From positions 2,728,001 through 2,792,000 of the forward strand of contig NZ_JAUSYZ010000001.1 in the NCBI RefSeq assembly GCF_030817195.1: a stretch of DNA of 64,000 nt, read 5' to 3'. This DNA is from Arthrobacter globiformis (GTDB lineage Bacteria; Actinomycetota; Actinomycetes; Actinomycetales; Micrococcaceae). The notes beneath the pieces were generated by a model that searched no databases, was not told where the DNA came from, and saw nothing but the letters and a program-made list of their open reading frames with translations. Made by a program: the position numbers and the translations under genes. Shown here piece after piece: positions 1-8,259 of the stretch; the stretch's first letter is position 1; the number at the start of each line of letters is the position of its first letter.

Positions 1-549
1 CTTTTCCTTAGCCCCTGCACAGCGGGCTTCGTGACCAACGTGGCCCTGCTCCAGGATTACGCAGATAGGATGCTTAAATCCCAACTCGCTGAGTTTGGAG
101 CCGACTGCCTGCCCGGCTAGCTGTTCATTGGACCCGAAGTGGGTAAAGGCGCCAAGCTGTGCGGAGACTGATTCACCGGCGTTGATGCTGACTACCGGTA
201 TGCCCGCGTCCACTGCTTTTTTCAAAGCGCCCTTGACGGCGTCCGGCTTAGCAAGCGTGACGGCAATCCCATCAACCTTCTGGTCCACCGCCTGCTGGAT
301 GAGCTGTGCCTGCCGGCCTCCCTCCGGGTCTGAAGTGTAGAGAACCTCGACGTTATCCTTTGCTGCGGCTTCGTCAGCACCTTTACGGACGATGTCCCAG
401 AAGGTGTCGCCGGGTGCCGCATGGGTGATTAGGGCGACCTTCATACGCGGCGTGGCGGGCAACCTGCCCACCCCCTCCGTCATTTACGACGCTGTCCGGC
501 CTGCCATGCTGCTGTGGCGGCGGTCCGCCGCAGAGACGCTTTCTTCAAA
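1..549 (-). pseudogene. Sugar ABC transporter substrate-binding protein, frameshifted, 3' end outside window
   Basis: From about 484 down to 1 a minus-strand frame encodes a type 1 periplasmic sugar-binding fold (KVALITHAAPGDTFWDIV, then DPEGGRQAQLIQQAV, GIPVVSINAGES), the RbsB/inositol-binding type that delivers a sugar to an ABC permease. A TTG at 549, eight bases after GGAG, opens a basic and Ala-rich leader (KKASLRRTAATAAW) that ends at a TGA after 22 codons in another frame, just where the mature frame begins. The two parts look like one gene whose signal peptide and mature domain were put out of frame by a deletion. Without export the protein could not serve an ABC importer. A sequencing error is the alternative. 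The family call is firm; the broken state is read directly. Confidence 0.7.
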
Positions 550-645
550 ATGAAATCTCCTTCGGTTCCAGTGGGGTCGGGAACCTGATGCTTCCGACTT
601 GATTGAGGATGGCTGGCCGTTCAGGGCCGGATGAGCGGTACCTGC

Positions 646-2067
646 CTAGCTAGTGAAGCGACGCTGAAGTTCCTCCTCTACCTTTTCCAAGCTGCGGCCT
701 TTGGTTTCGGGAATTGATCGGATGTAGAAGATGAGTGTTCCGATATTGATCACGGCGAAGAGGAAGAATGTAGAGCCTTGGATTGAGTCGATAAGGATGG
801 GGAAGACCAAGGACACGATCGTGTTGGCGATCCAGACGAAGGAGATCGCGAGTCCGGTAGCGAATCCACGGATCCTCAACGGGAAGATCTCGGCCAGCAG
901 GAGCCAGAAGATCGGCCCGATGCAGGCCTGCATGAACAGGAGGAATAGCAACATGCCTGCCAGGACGAGGTAGGAGCGAAGTGAAGACTCCGGCAAAAGG
1001 AAGAAGATGCCGATGAGAGCCAGTGCCGCGGTCAGTCCGCCTTGGCCAGTAATGATGATTGGACGCCGGCCAACTCCACGATGCAGCAGATAGATGCCCA
1101 GCAGGGTTGCGAGCACGGACACTACGCCGTTGCAGATGGTTGCCACCAGGGACGCTTGCGTATCCAGCCCCGTTGAAATCAGGACCGAAGGCGCGAAATA
1201 CATGATGCTGTTGACGCCTGTTGTCTGTGAAAGGAATGCAATAGCAATCCCGAGGAAGACAAGTTTACGAATCCATGGTGTTTTGAGGTCCCGGATGCTG
1301 CCCGTTCTGCTCCCGGCGTCTTTTGCCGCCGATGCCTGCACCTCCTGAAGTTCGTCGTCGATAATGTCCGCCGGTCGCGTCCGGAGCAACGACTTTCGAG
1401 CTTCCTCAATGCGTCCTTTGCTGACCAGCCACCGCGCGGATTCCGGGACGAACAGCATGCCCAGCCAGAGGAGTACCGCGGGGACGGATGCCAGCATCAG
1501 CATTCCGCGCCAGATGCGCCCGTCGTCGGATATCGAACCGAGATATGCGTTCGAGCTGTAAGCGATGAGCTGGCCGGTAACGATCATCAGTTCGTTCACC
1601 GTGACAATCTGCCCGCGTCGTGAGGCTGGGGCGAGCTCGGCGAGGAAGACCGGCACAGTAGCCGAGGCTCCGCCCACGGCCAGACCGAGAATGAAGCGGG
1701 CAACTATGATTATGGCGGTGTTCGGAGCGATGGCACACCCGATGGCACCAATGAAGAAGATCACCGCGAGCAACATGATGTTGCGTTTGCGGCCCTGTCG
1801 ATCCGAGAGGCGTCCGCCAAACAGCGCCCCAAACGCCGCCCCGAAAACGAGGGAAGCGGTCACAACGCCTTCTTGGGCGGCGGTGAGCTCCAGCCCGCCT
1901 GCGCTTCCAGGCAGTGTCATGAATGGAAGGGCGCCGCTGATGACGCCGGTGTCATAGCCGAACAGCAAGCCACCAAGGGTCGCGATCGCAGTGATCAATC
2001 CCAGCTTCGGGCCAGTGGATTCGGTAATGCGGGGTTTTCCAAGTACAGGAGACGTCTGCGTCTGCAT
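646..2067 (-). CDS. MFS sugar transporter (sugar porter family)
   Basis: Twelve-helix major facilitator of about 473 residues. Family marks are visible: GGLLFGYDTGVISGAL in helix 1, GRLSDRQGRKR between helices 2 and 3, VPVFLAELAPASRRG after helix 4 and PETKGRSLEKVEEE at the C-terminus. These match the xylose/myo-inositol/galactose proton symporters. The start at 2067 is chosen because AAAGGA lies six bases upstream; a longer start at 2124 would overlap the upstream gene. It lies 23 bases after the TIM-barrel isomerase gene, so the two are probably co-transcribed from the operator-bearing promoter at 3124-3152. The exact sugar cannot be told; inositol or a pentose is plausible. Confidence 0.88.
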   Translation of the reverse strand: MQTQTSPVLGKPRITESTGPKLGLITAIATLGGLLFGYDTGVISGALPFMTLPGSAGGLELTAAQEGVVTASLVFGAAFGALFGGRLSDRQGRKRNIMLLAVIFFIGAIGCAIAPNTAIIIVARFILGLAVGGASATVPVFLAELAPASRRGQIVTVNELMIVTGQLIAYSSNAYLGSISDDGRIWRGMLMLASVPAVLLWLGMLFVPESARWLVSKGRIEEARKSLLRTRPADIIDDELQEVQASAAKDAGSRTGSIRDLKTPWIRKLVFLGIAIAFLSQTTGVNSIMYFAPSVLISTGLDTQASLVATICNGVVSVLATLLGIYLLHRGVGRRPIIITGQGGLTAALALIGIFFLLPESSLRSYLVLAGMLLFLLFMQACIGPIFWLLLAEIFPLRIRGFATGLAISFVWIANTIVSLVFPILIDSIQGSTFFLFAVINIGTLIFYIRSIPETKGRSLEKVEEELQRRFTS

Positions 2068-2089
2068 ATTGGTCCTTTGTGTGGGAGGG

Positions 2090-3055
2090 TCAGATGCGGG
2101 CGGGAGCCCAGTCCGGGGCATCACGGAGCAGCACGGAACTCAGGAGTTCGGCAGACTTGCGGACGCCTTCGCCGGAGTTCACAAGGACGTCCTCGTGCTC
2201 GATGTTGAGCGGGCCGTTGTAGCCGACTGACCGCAGGCTGTAAACGAAGTCTGCCCAGAATGCGGCACCGCCGGGATGGCCTAGACCAAGGGTCACGTAG
2301 TTCCAGGATCGGTCCGTGGCACGGGCCGGGGGCAACGTGTCGAGAATGCCGTTGACTGCCGTGTTGGGCGTCTCAATGCGGGCGTCTTTGGCATGTACGT
2401 GGAAAATTGAGGAGCCCAGCGCGCGTATGACCGCAAGAATGTCCGCGCCCATCCACATGAGATGGGACGGATCGAGGTTTGCACCAACGACGCCGTCACC
2501 CACAATGCCCTGCAGCCGCTTCATTGTGGCCACATTGAAGACGAGTTGCCGCCCGTGCATTTCAACCGCCAGGCGAACGTTATGGCTTCTTGCGAATTCA
2601 GCGAGCTGAACCCAGTAGGGCTCTGCTACTTCTGACCATTGGTATTCGAGGATCTCAAGCGTCTCCGGCGGCCACGATGTAGTGATCCAGTTAGGCGCCT
2701 TCTCACCCCGCGCCCCGGGAAGCCCGGACATCAGAACAACCGTGGGCACGCCCATCTCGGAGGCCACCCTTATGGTGTCGCGCACGACCCTGTCGTGGGC
2801 AGGTCCGGTCACGGGATGGAGCTGATTTCCATTCGCGTTCAGTGCGCTCAGGGTGAGCCCGCGGGAGCTGATGGCTTCAACAAGGGCCTTGCGTGCTGAG
2901 GTGCTGGAAACGAGCTGGTCGAGGTTGGCATGGGGGGAATCGGACCAGTTGCCGGTGGCGATCTCCACAGTGTCCATGCCAAGTTCGGCTGCAATATCGA
3001 GCACCTGCTCGAGCGGACGCGAACCCAGCGAGTCGGTAATTAGTCCGAGCTGCAT
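2090..3055 (-). CDS. Sugar phosphate isomerase/epimerase (TIM barrel, AP-endonuclease-2 fold)
   Basis: A 321-residue protein of the xylose-isomerase-like TIM-barrel family (PF01261). It starts MQLGLITDSLGSRPLEQVL and has the usual metal-ligand strands: VEIATGN, AVEMHGRQLVFN, GANLDPSHLMWMG, HVHAKDARIE and LNIEHEDV. Members isomerise, epimerise or dehydrate sugars and inososes using a divalent metal. The start has AAAGGA seven bases upstream. It is the first gene of a minus-strand unit with the MFS transporter, suggesting uptake and first-step conversion of one carbohydrate. Substrate not determinable. Confidence 0.85.
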   Translation of the reverse strand: MQLGLITDSLGSRPLEQVLDIAAELGMDTVEIATGNWSDSPHANLDQLVSSTSARKALVEAISSRGLTLSALNANGNQLHPVTGPAHDRVVRDTIRVASEMGVPTVVLMSGLPGARGEKAPNWITTSWPPETLEILEYQWSEVAEPYWVQLAEFARSHNVRLAVEMHGRQLVFNVATMKRLQGIVGDGVVGANLDPSHLMWMGADILAVIRALGSSIFHVHAKDARIETPNTAVNGILDTLPPARATDRSWNYVTLGLGHPGGAAFWADFVYSLRSVGYNGPLNIEHEDVLVNSGEGVRKSAELLSSVLLRDAPDWAPARI

Positions 3056-3103
3056 GAGTGTTCCTTTCGTACGTCTTTGTGCGGAAATGAGGACGAGCAG
3101 GCT

Positions 3104-3119
3104 ATCTAAAGCTTTAGAT
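3104..3119. promoter_or_regulatory. Perfect 16-bp palindromic LacI-type operator
   Basis: ATCTAAAGCTTTAGAT is identical to its reverse complement and lies five bases downstream of the -10 of the minus-strand promoter, over the expected transcription start. Position and AAGCTT-centred symmetry fit a LacI-family repressor site; the divergent LacI-type gene at 3547 is the obvious candidate regulator (inference). Confidence 0.65.
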
Positions 3120-3123
3120 TCCG

Positions 3124-3152
3124 ATGTTAGACTTAATGTCCTTACATATCAA
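3124..3152 (-). promoter_or_regulatory. Sigma-70-type promoter of the isomerase-transporter unit
   Basis: On the minus strand TTGATA (3152-3147) is followed after 17 bases by TAACAT (3129-3124). The 5/6 and 4/6 matches with optimal spacing, just upstream of the palindromic operator and 69 bases before the start codon, support it. Confidence 0.5.
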
Positions 3153-3246
3153 TAGCCTTGGAGCGTGGTACTCAGAGCATGGGAGAGGGGTCCGGGGGCA
3201 GGGCGATGTCCTGTTCGTCGCCCCTGAGATGTCGAGACGATGCCTG

Positions 3247-3430
3247 TCACGGTGCTGCCGATGACGTCCGATTGCGGCTCAACGTGGGCAGTGAGGCCTT
3301 TCGGTCACCCGCGCCGATCCTGTTGAAACCGCAAAGGGCTATGCCTTCGGGAACGCGGATACTGGCAGGCTGCAGTTCGAAAGCCACACTCACGGCGTTG
3401 GACGTATCGGACCCGTGCGGGCTGATGCCG
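3247..3430 (-). pseudogene. Remnant of a LacI-family regulator, C-terminal part
   Basis: The minus strand encodes SVAFELQPASIRVPEGIALC followed by GFNRIGAG, the effector-domain signature of LacI regulators (compare LFELQRAGIRVPEDIAICGF in the intact regulator next door), then a short tail and a TGA at 3247. There is no start codon or DNA-binding domain. It lies upstream of a gene of the same family, so it may be a relic of an older copy. Confidence 0.6.
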
Positions 3431-3546
3431 CCAATGGCCGCGGGTTGCCTATGCGGGCGTTCATAGAACCAGGCGAGCTAAAGACCGGAGAACTTAGTTC
3501 CCATGTCCGCGCTGTCAGAAGCAGGAGGCGATAGGATCACTCCATA

Positions 3547-4548
3547 GTGCCTAGTCATCATAAGAACGCCAAGCGAGTCGGAATCATTGACGTCGCGCGC
3601 GAAGCAGGCGTGTCAACGGCAACAGTCAGCTTCGTTCTCGCAGGAAAGGCGCCGGTGGCGGACGCCACGCGTGAACGGGTCCTGGAAGTGGTTCGCCAAC
3701 TGGGCTACCAGCGCAACCGGCACGCCCGCGCACTGCGCCGCGGCGCGCCGAAGTCGCTATCAGCCGTGGTGCCGGACGTCACCAACCCTTTCTATGCGGA
3801 GCTCATCGCCGCCATCGAGAATGCGGCGAGCGGCAGGGGTTTCATGCTCTCACTTATGAACTGCCAGCTGGATCGCGCCCGCGAGGTGTCTTATTTAGGC
3901 GCCGTATTCGACGAGGTGCCGGATGGGATCATCTATGTCCCCATGACAAGCGACGCTGTGCATGAAGTAGAGTCCCGCTTCAATTCCGGTCCGCCGATTG
4001 TAATCGTGGATGAGATAACGTCCCATGCGGGCGACGGCGCGGTGTCCGTTGACAACGAAGCGGGAGCCCGCATGGTGGCACGCCATTTTCGTTCACTCGG
4101 ACGCCGGCGCGCGCTGGTAACCGGCCCGCCGCGGGGACTGCCGACGTCGGCAAGCCGAGCCGCAGGATTCATCGACGAAGCCGCGAAGGTGGGCCTTGAG
4201 GTAGCGCAGGCGGCGTTCGGTCAGGTCCGTACGTCCGACGCTGGTGCCGTCGCAGCCGACATACTTATCGGTGATCGAACCATCGACGCCTACTTTGCCG
4301 GCAACGACGTCCTCGCCATCCAGGTTCTCTTCGAACTGCAGCGAGCCGGCATACGCGTGCCCGAGGATATCGCCATTTGCGGCTTCGACGGCATCGGGTG
4401 GGGGCAAATGATTACACCTCGGCTAACTACCGTGCGGCAACCGATCGAACAGATCGCCAATGCTGTCATGGATCTCATCTCGATACCCCAGGGCGAACAC
4501 CAAGACATCGTCCTGCCCGTCGGGTTCATGCGTGGCCAGACAACGTAG
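3547..4548 (+). CDS. LacI-family transcriptional regulator
   Basis: A 333-residue regulator with a GTG start and a weak AGGA ten bases upstream. The N-terminal helix-turn-helix reads IIDVAREAGVSTATVSFVLAG, followed by a hinge helix (RHARALRRGAPKSLSAVV) and a periplasmic-binding-type effector domain (PDVTNPFYAELIAAIE; FAGNDVLAIQVLFELQ; RVPEDIAICGFDGIGWG; LTTVRQPIEQIA). It is divergent from the isomerase-transporter unit, whose promoter carries a perfect palindrome, and is probably its repressor with a sugar or sugar phosphate as inducer. The effector is unknown. Confidence 0.87.
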   Translation: MPSHHKNAKRVGIIDVAREAGVSTATVSFVLAGKAPVADATRERVLEVVRQLGYQRNRHARALRRGAPKSLSAVVPDVTNPFYAELIAAIENAASGRGFMLSLMNCQLDRAREVSYLGAVFDEVPDGIIYVPMTSDAVHEVESRFNSGPPIVIVDEITSHAGDGAVSVDNEAGARMVARHFRSLGRRRALVTGPPRGLPTSASRAAGFIDEAAKVGLEVAQAAFGQVRTSDAGAVAADILIGDRTIDAYFAGNDVLAIQVLFELQRAGIRVPEDIAICGFDGIGWGQMITPRLTTVRQPIEQIANAVMDLISIPQGEHQDIVLPVGFMRGQTT

Positions 4549-4999
4549 CCTGGCGGTTTCGCTGTCGGCAGGATGACGATCGAACACCCACGTCAGAAAT
4601 CAGCTGCCTCTTAGGCGAGTTCGCCGCAGCGAAGACCCCGTGGAATCATCGCAGAACCCGAGAACCCCGCCCCTATCTCGGGTAACCAGGGCCTGAACCG
4701 GCACCTCCCAGGGCTCCTCCTGACTGCAGTGGCACTATGGCGGGCTGCGTAGCGCCTCTTCTGATTACGCACTGGTAACTGGCTGTAACCGAGCATTTCC
4801 GCCACGATCTGCGGGAACTTCGGTGACGGGTGCGCGGAGGGTTACGTTCCGTGGTCCCAGACAGTCTGGCGCCATGACCGAGTTGGGGTGGTGTGCCGCT
4901 TGTTGCGGCAGACGGGGAATAGCCTTTCCCTGTCGGAGCGGCCTGGGGGTTGCCGATTTGATCGTGAGCTTCTTGCGCAGGGTACCTCCAAGCCCCTCG
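4549..4999. other. Gap without a convincing gene
   Basis: Open frames here are short and lack recognisable domains. The stretch lies downstream of both the LacI gene and the decayed TnsA-like gene, whose lost C-terminal part it probably contains. Confidence 0.4.
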
Positions 5000-5323
5000 C
5001 AAGCTACCAGCCCGGTATCACTCAGCCGCACAAAGAAGTCCGGCACATGTCCGCGGGCACGCTCGGTCCCTTTAGGCCACAGCACAGCAAAGGGCCGGGA
5101 CGCGATGCCGACAACGTCCCTGTCGTGATCGGCAAGCATCGGGAAATCCCGCTCCAGCAAACTCTCAAAGCCCACATGCGAGCACGTCGTGTTGGACCAC
5201 CACGAACCCCCATGATTACGCTTGCCAAGCCAAGGAAAAGAAGGAACGGATAGGCAGCGCAGACTCCAACCGCAGCGACGCCAAAGCCGAGAACACCGGC
5301 TCATCCAGCATGCGCCCTGACAT
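5000..5323 (-). pseudogene. TnsA-like heteromeric transposase endonuclease subunit, frameshifted
   Basis: An ATG at 5323 starts SGRMLDEPVFSALASLRLES and ALPIRSFFS, then meets a TAA. A shifted frame continues GGSWWSNTTCSHVGFESLLE, RDFPMLADHDRDVVGIAS, RPFAVLWPKGT and HVPDFFVRLSD. This order, with SH-GFES-LERD followed by PDFFVR, is the actinobacterial TnsA-like family, which makes the 5' cut in Tn7-type transposition. The catalytic acidic/lysine segment normally after the PDFFVR strand is not recognisable. No TnsB, TnsC or TniQ partner is visible, so it is a transposition relic. Confidence 0.6.
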
Positions 5324-5714
5324 CTGGACTGAAAACGGACAAACAAAGAAGTCAACCTCCCCTCTTCCCCTGTGCTTTGAAGGCCGATATCCGGCCTTCC
5401 GTCGACCTAAGTGGTTTCCGCTGTCAGCTTGGGGTGTATTTCAACCTGATATGAGGATCCGCCCCACTACGCCTGTTCCCGGTGTCGCGACGCTTAAAGG
5501 CGGCCGCCGATTCGCTTGTGCTTGTCTACAAGGACATCCAGCCCATTGCTGGCCTTGGCCGCAAAGAGGATCGCCCTCGACCGAGCCTCGGTCGAGGGCG
5601 ATCCCCGAAGTGCGGGGCGTTACGCCAGCAGAGCAGCAGTGCCGTCGGAGAGCAGCCTCTAACGCTTATTGAGGCAGTTCCAGAGAACCGGTCCTCCGCC
5701 GAGGAGAAGGACCC
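5324..5714. other. Gap without a gene; contains a long inverted repeat
   Basis: No coding signature was recognised. The notable element is the 37-base inverted repeat at 5568-5604, between the TnsA-like relic and the end of the MHS transporter gene. Confidence 0.4.
5568..5604. repeat. 18-bp perfect inverted repeat with a 1-nt spacer
   Basis: GGATCGCCCTCGACCGAG, then C, then its exact reverse complement. No run of T follows on either strand, so it is not a standard rho-independent terminator. It lies 110 bases beyond the stop of the minus-strand transporter gene and could still end transcription there or mark an old transposon end. Confidence 0.6.
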
Positions 5715-7136
5715 CTACGGCTTGGAACCATTCGAGTGGATCCCGCCGGGTGCAGTCCCGGAGAGCAGGTGCTCACCCTCCAGTACCTCGGGGTCGGCCG
5801 GAGCTACGGTGACACGCCCGGCCCGGCTGCCAGTCTCCGGGAGGGTGAAGTAGACGATGAGACTGAGGGAGACAATGGCGATCATGTAGACCGCGACGTA
5901 CATGGGTTGTCCGGCGCCGACGAATGCGGCGGCGATAAGTGGTGCGGTGCCCCCGAACACGGCGATCACAATCTGGTGCGCGAAACCTATGCCGGATACC
6001 CGGACTGAGGCCGGGAACAGCTCGGCCTGGATTGTCGGGTAGACGGACTGCCAGATACCGAGAACCACCCATCCGGATGCCGACACCAGAACGTACACGC
6101 CGAAGCCCGGCTGGTTCAGCAGCAGGAGCAAGGGGTAGAAGAGCACGATCATGCCGATGGCACCGATGATGGGGAAGATCTTGCGTCGGCCGAGTCGATC
6201 CGAGAGCGCGCCGCAGACCGGCACGATGACGACGAGCAAGGCCAGCCCGATGACGCTCCCGGCCAGGGTGGAGGACAGGTCCCGGCCGGTGGTCAGCTTG
6301 GCGTAGGTGGGGAGGAAGGTGGCCCAGGTGTAGTAGGCCACGGCCGGGGCAGAGAGCGCCGCTGCCTGCAGCAGAGCCTTCGGGTGTTCGCGGAGCAGGT
6401 CCATCAGGCGCGCCCAGGCGGACTTTTGATCGACGAGGGAACTTGCCTCAAACTCAGGGGTCTCATCTGCGCGGGCCCGCAGGATGAGACCGACGACGCC
6501 GAGGACGCCGCCCACCAGGAACGGGATGCGCCAGCCCCAGGCGGCGAGGTCGGCTGGAGCAAAGGACGATGTCACCATCGCCGCGCCGCCGGTCGCTGCG
6601 AGGGTCGCCAGGCCGCTTGCCATGTTGGAGAAAGAGCCGAACAGGCCCCTCCGGTTCGCGGGAGCGTGTTCGACCATGAACGCGATGGCGCTCTGCTGCT
6701 CAGTGCCGGCCGAGATGCCCTGGAGGATGCGTGCAACCAGAAAGAGAACCGGTGCTGCGTACCCGATCGTCGCAAAAGGAGGTGTGAGGCCGATGATCAA
6801 AGCACCGAGGGCCATGCCGGAGATGGACAGCGTCAGGATGAGCCGCCGGCCGAACCGGTCCGCCAGCGGAGAGATGATGATTCCGCTCAGTGGGCGTACA
6901 ACAAACCCGACCGCGTAAGTAAGCAGTGCTGCGACAAGGGACGCAAACGGGGAGTCGCTCGGGAAAATCTGTGTCGAGAATACCGCTGCCAGCAGCCCGT
7001 AGATGTACCAGTCGTACCACTCCACGAAGTGGCCGATCGTGCCTGCCACCATGTTGACGGAGCGGTGAGGGCGCTCGGACACTTCAGAATGCTCCGAAGG
7101 ATCCGGGCTGCCGAAGGCTTCTTTTGAGGTCTTCAT
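5715..7136 (-). CDS. MFS transporter, metabolite:proton symporter (MHS) family
   Basis: About 473 residues with twelve predicted membrane helices. It opens GTIGHFVEWYDWYIYG, the MHS-family first helix, has PLADRFGRRLILTLS between helices 2 and 3, ILQGISAGTEQQSA in helix 4 and SDRLGRRKIF in the central repeat. The family imports organic acids and related solutes (shikimate, alpha-ketoglutarate, proline/betaine) with protons. The start at 7136 has GGAG six bases upstream; a start 12 bases further upstream is possible. It is transcribed from the promoter at 7344-7372 that carries LacI-type operators, so it is likely the importer for the 9-14 kb pathway. Confidence 0.87.
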   Translation of the reverse strand: MKTSKEAFGSPDPSEHSEVSERPHRSVNMVAGTIGHFVEWYDWYIYGLLAAVFSTQIFPSDSPFASLVAALLTYAVGFVVRPLSGIIISPLADRFGRRLILTLSISGMALGALIIGLTPPFATIGYAAPVLFLVARILQGISAGTEQQSAIAFMVEHAPANRRGLFGSFSNMASGLATLAATGGAAMVTSSFAPADLAAWGWRIPFLVGGVLGVVGLILRARADETPEFEASSLVDQKSAWARLMDLLREHPKALLQAAALSAPAVAYYTWATFLPTYAKLTTGRDLSSTLAGSVIGLALLVVIVPVCGALSDRLGRRKIFPIIGAIGMIVLFYPLLLLLNQPGFGVYVLVSASGWVVLGIWQSVYPTIQAELFPASVRVSGIGFAHQIVIAVFGGTAPLIAAAFVGAGQPMYVAVYMIAIVSLSLIVYFTLPETGSRAGRVTVAPADPEVLEGEHLLSGTAPGGIHSNGSKP

Positions 7137-7285
7137 TGAACTCTCCATACTTTCACGTTTGCTGGGGAGGGGTATTGGAATATCCGGGACAACCGCAACG
7201 GCGTGGTGGTCCGGTCTTGGCCGCCTGTACCTCGCTCGAAGGTATTGCTGAGCTCCAGGGAGGCCGATGCGGCTTTGGCTGGTAA

Positions 7286-7339
7286 TGAGATCGGTTGCAG
7301 TGATCACGTCGCTGAGATCGGTTGCTGAGATCGGTTGCA
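7286..7339. promoter_or_regulatory. Cluster of three LacI-type operators
   Basis: Three copies of TGAGATCGGTTGCA (the second ends in T) lie at 7286-7299, 7313-7326 and 7326-7339. Read on the other strand, TGCAACCGATCTCA fits the LacI-family pattern TGnAAnCGnTTnCA with one mismatch. The copies lie from the expected start point of the MHS-transporter promoter downstream, where a repressor would block transcription. Two copies overlap by one base. Confidence 0.7.
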
Positions 7340-7343
7340 AGCA

Positions 7344-7372
7344 ACGATACGTAGGGTATGCGGGTCTGTCCA
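7344..7372 (-). promoter_or_regulatory. Promoter of the MHS transporter gene
   Basis: On the minus strand TGGACA (7372-7367) is separated by 17 bases from TATCGT (7349-7344). The LacI-type operator cluster begins five bases downstream of the -10. Confidence 0.55.
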
Positions 7373-7710
7373 CGACTTTTTTGGATTTGGAAACGGGGGT
7401 CCAGATTGCGTCAGCGGTTGATAGGAGGATCTGTTGCCGCCCTTGTTCAACGGCCCGGGCGGAGCCGGCTGGGCGGGCGGTGGCAGCCCGGTGTGTCGTT
7501 CGATGTGAGGGCTGCCTCTGGTGCTTAGCGGCAAAGGCTATTGCGTCGAAGAGGAGACGCTCCGGGTTGGATCGACCTAATGCGGTGGCCGGCCCCGACC
7601 CTCAGGGGCCAAGGTGCGCGACGCCATCGGAAGCTTGCCGATTAATCGACCGCTGTTGGCCGGGGGAGGTCAGCGACCGGGCAGGAACGCGTGGAACGTG
7701 CCCTGAGCCG
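7373..7710. other. Gap without a gene
   Basis: Between the transporter promoter and the 3' end of the kinase gene no frame shows a recognisable family or ribosome binding site. Confidence 0.4.
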
Positions 7711-8259
7711 TTATCCCTCGATGGGCAGGGGCTTCTCGTTGTTGAGATCAAGGAAATGGACCCCGGACCAGGCGCAGTCCAGGCTGCCGTGTGCCGCCCA
7801 GTACTCGTCCCAATGCGCAAGTTTCCACCGATCTCTTTCCAGGCCCCTTCGAATAAGTCGTTCTCGGAGAACGTCCTGGGAGACTTGCACCCGCACTACC
7901 GTGGTCTCGGAGGGGGGCCAGTGGAACTCTTCTGCGGCGCGCGCCAGGTAGTCCGGTACGCCGAAGTATGCGCCGAAAGGTGCGTCGAGTACGACCGATC
8001 GTCCCAGCCGCAGGTTCACTCCTGCGACATCCATGAGTGTCTGGTACTCCAGGGGCAGCAGATTTTCCCGGTAGAACGTGTTGGATTCCCGGTCGGTGGG
8101 GTCATGTCCGGTTGCCTCCAATGCGAACTCGACAAGACGGCCGCAGATCCGGTCCTTGTCCAGGTACGCGGCATGGTGCTCCTTTGCTGTTTGCTGGGCA
8201 ATGGTTGACTTTCCGGATCCGGCAGGGCCGATGACAATGAAGACTTTGGGGGCCGTCAC
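7711..8259 (-). CDS. P-loop small-molecule kinase (AAA/gluconokinase-like fold)
   Basis: A 182-residue protein with a Walker A motif at residues 8-17 (VIGPAGSGKSTIA), an early acidic strand (AAYLDKDRI), LGRSVVLDAPFG as a Walker-B-like strand, and an arginine-rich lid (VLRERLIRRGLERDRWK). Size and layout resemble shikimate/gluconate-type kinases, but the acceptor is not identifiable. It starts with GTG overlapping the eda stop (GTGA), so the two are translationally coupled. The likely job is to phosphorylate a 2-keto-3-deoxy sugar acid before aldol cleavage, replacing the usual PfkB-type KDG kinase (inference). Confidence 0.75.
   Translation of the reverse strand: MTAPKVFIVIGPAGSGKSTIAQQTAKEHHAAYLDKDRICGRLVEFALEATGHDPTDRESNTFYRENLLPLEYQTLMDVAGVNLRLGRSVVLDAPFGAYFGVPDYLARAAEEFHWPPSETTVVRVQVSQDVLRERLIRRGLERDRWKLAHWDEYWAAHGSLDCAWSGVHFLDLNNEKPLPIEG

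Noticed and set aside
6384..7127. 247-codon plus-strand frame
   Set aside because: It lies antisense within the MHS transporter gene, has Arg/Cys/Gly-rich composition and no family; a GC-driven shadow.
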